NCBI RefSeq assembly: GCF_001424045.1
Contig: NZ_LMQB01000027.1
Location: 1 to 64,000 of the forward strand
Direction of reading: 5' to 3'
From: Rhizobium sp. Leaf371
GTDB lineage: Bacteria > Pseudomonadota > Alphaproteobacteria > Rhizobiales > Rhizobiaceae
DNA: 64,000 nucleotides
In this document: in pieces, positions 63,371 to 64,000 of the stretch
How the letters are laid out: each line of letters begins with the position of its first letter
Numbering within the stretch: the first letter of the stretch is position 1
Program-made: the position numbers and the translations under genes
Notes under the pieces: generated by a model
What the model saw: the letters and a program-made list of their open reading frames with translations, nothing else
Database searches by the model: none
What the model was told of the DNA's origin: nothing

Positions 63371-64000
63371 TCACAGGAAGGCTGCCATCTTCGGCACGAT
63401 CGGAAGGTAAGGCGCTTCGAAGAGATCCTCGCGGTCGAAGCGGCTTCCGGTCCGGGTCAGACGCACCATGCGGCACTCCGTCTCGCTCACCATGATGGGG
63501 ACAAGAAGCACGCCGCCGGAGACGAGGTGATCGGAGAACACGCGCGGCAGGCTGTCGAAAGCCGTGGTGACGAGAATGCGGTCGAAGGTCCCCTCGCCGA
63601 CCAGGCCCGCACTGCCATCCGCCTGCCGGACGATGACGTTGCGAAGTCCGAGCTTATCGAGGTTTGCCTGGGCGTTGGTCACCAGCGTCTTGTAACGCTC
63701 GTAGCTGAGCACACGCTCGGCGATCCGTCCCATCACGGCAGCGGTAAAGCCGCTGCCGGTGCCAATCTCGAGAATGCGCTGTCCCGGCTTGACGCCGAGG
63801 GCGTGGAGGGTGCGCACCGCAAAGTCGAAGCCTTCCATGAAGGACCCGCAGTCCAGCGGTACGATGCGGGGAGACAGAGCCTCCTTCTGGTACGGCGCCG
63901 GGGCGAACAGGGTGCGAGGCGTCTCCTCGACGGCGTTCAGCAAGCCCTTGTTGGTGATGCCTTCCGCACGCAGACGCAGGACAAGCGCTGCAAACCCTTC
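63371..64000 (-). CDS. pcm: Protein-L-isoaspartate O-methyltransferase (5' end outside the window)
   Basis: At least 210 residues; the frame stays open to the window edge (EGFAALVLRLRAEGITNKGLL upstream of the visible block), so the start is missing. It methylates isoaspartyl residues to start their repair. It shows VEETPRTLFAP, the SAM-binding ILEIGTGSGFTAAVMG near the middle and FDRILVTTAFDSLP. It is upstream of the CtrA-motif gene on the same strand, with 200 bases between. Confidence 0.92.
   Translation of the reverse strand, partial: EGFAALVLRLRAEGITNKGLLNAVEETPRTLFAPAPYQKEALSPRIVPLDCGSFMEGFDFAVRTLHALGVKPGQRILEIGTGSGFTAAVMGRIAERVLSYERYKTLVTNAQANLDKLGLRNVIVRQADGSAGLVGEGTFDRILVTTAFDSLPRVFSDHLVSGGVLLVPIMVSETECRMVRLTRTGSRFDREDLFEAPYLPIVPKMAAFL

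Overview
The window looks like a chromosomal segment of an alphaproteobacterium of the order Hyphomicrobiales, most likely a member of Rhizobiaceae or a close relative. Supporting signs are the high GC content, a cobalamin-dependent ribonucleotide reductase, an HWE-family histidine kinase, two DUF1127 micro-proteins, fused SecDF, CtrA-, NrdR- and EcfG-type regulatory motifs, and the gene order recJ / hom / aminotransferase / lipoprotein / phaC. No insertion sequence, prophage, CRISPR array or plasmid gene is visible. The right edge cuts a pcm gene.

Region 1 (1-9964) reads as one photo-oxidative (singlet oxygen) stress island. A seven-gene rightward operon encodes a photolyase, an FAD oxidoreductase, a DUF1365 protein, a cyclopropane fatty acid synthase, a GPH-family transporter and a pair of SMR proteins. 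It begins just after TGATCC-N18-TAAGA, the promoter pattern of the RpoE/ChrR (ECF11) system. The leftward pair chrR-like/SDR begins after a second copy with the same hexamer, pentamer and spacing. No ECF sigma gene is present, and the ChrR-like protein has lost most ligands of the anti-sigma zinc site.

Region 2 (10188-18133) is metabolic: cysteine synthase with an overlapping alanyl-tRNA editing gene, a sulfurtransferase, a GNAT protein, DUF1203 and HlyU-family proteins, threonine ammonia-lyase, a secreted protein with a HAD hydrolase, and a molybdopterin-binding protein. Region 3 (18304-22491) holds wrbA, a paired DMT/DUF606 transporter, a metallophosphoesterase, a DUF2188-like protein, tRNA-Leu(TAA) and gpt. 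Region 4 (22492-35257) holds nrdJ behind a motif-rich 620-base leader, a small conserved protein behind an EcfG-type promoter, a chemoreceptor, a divergent DMT-exporter/MocR pair, an unknown membrane protein, an HWE kinase with its response regulator, and tRNA-Pro.

Region 5 (35458-50450) contains an NDUFS4-like complex I subunit, tRNA-Arg, DUF192, a double cold-shock-domain protein, a glyoxalase, an M15 peptidase lipoprotein, two identical tRNA-Glu genes with duplicated promoters, recJ, hom, the aminotransferase, phaC, map/radC (overlapping) and sthA. Region 6 (50466-64000) contains the trigger factor gene, tRNA-Leu(TAG), two DUF1127 genes, trmFO, the block phytoene-synthase-like / Mth938-like / secDF / yajC (with homologues of mitochondrial complex I assembly factors), a DUF815 ATPase, a LysM-M23 lipoprotein, an unknown protein behind a CtrA/GANTC motif, and the partial pcm gene.
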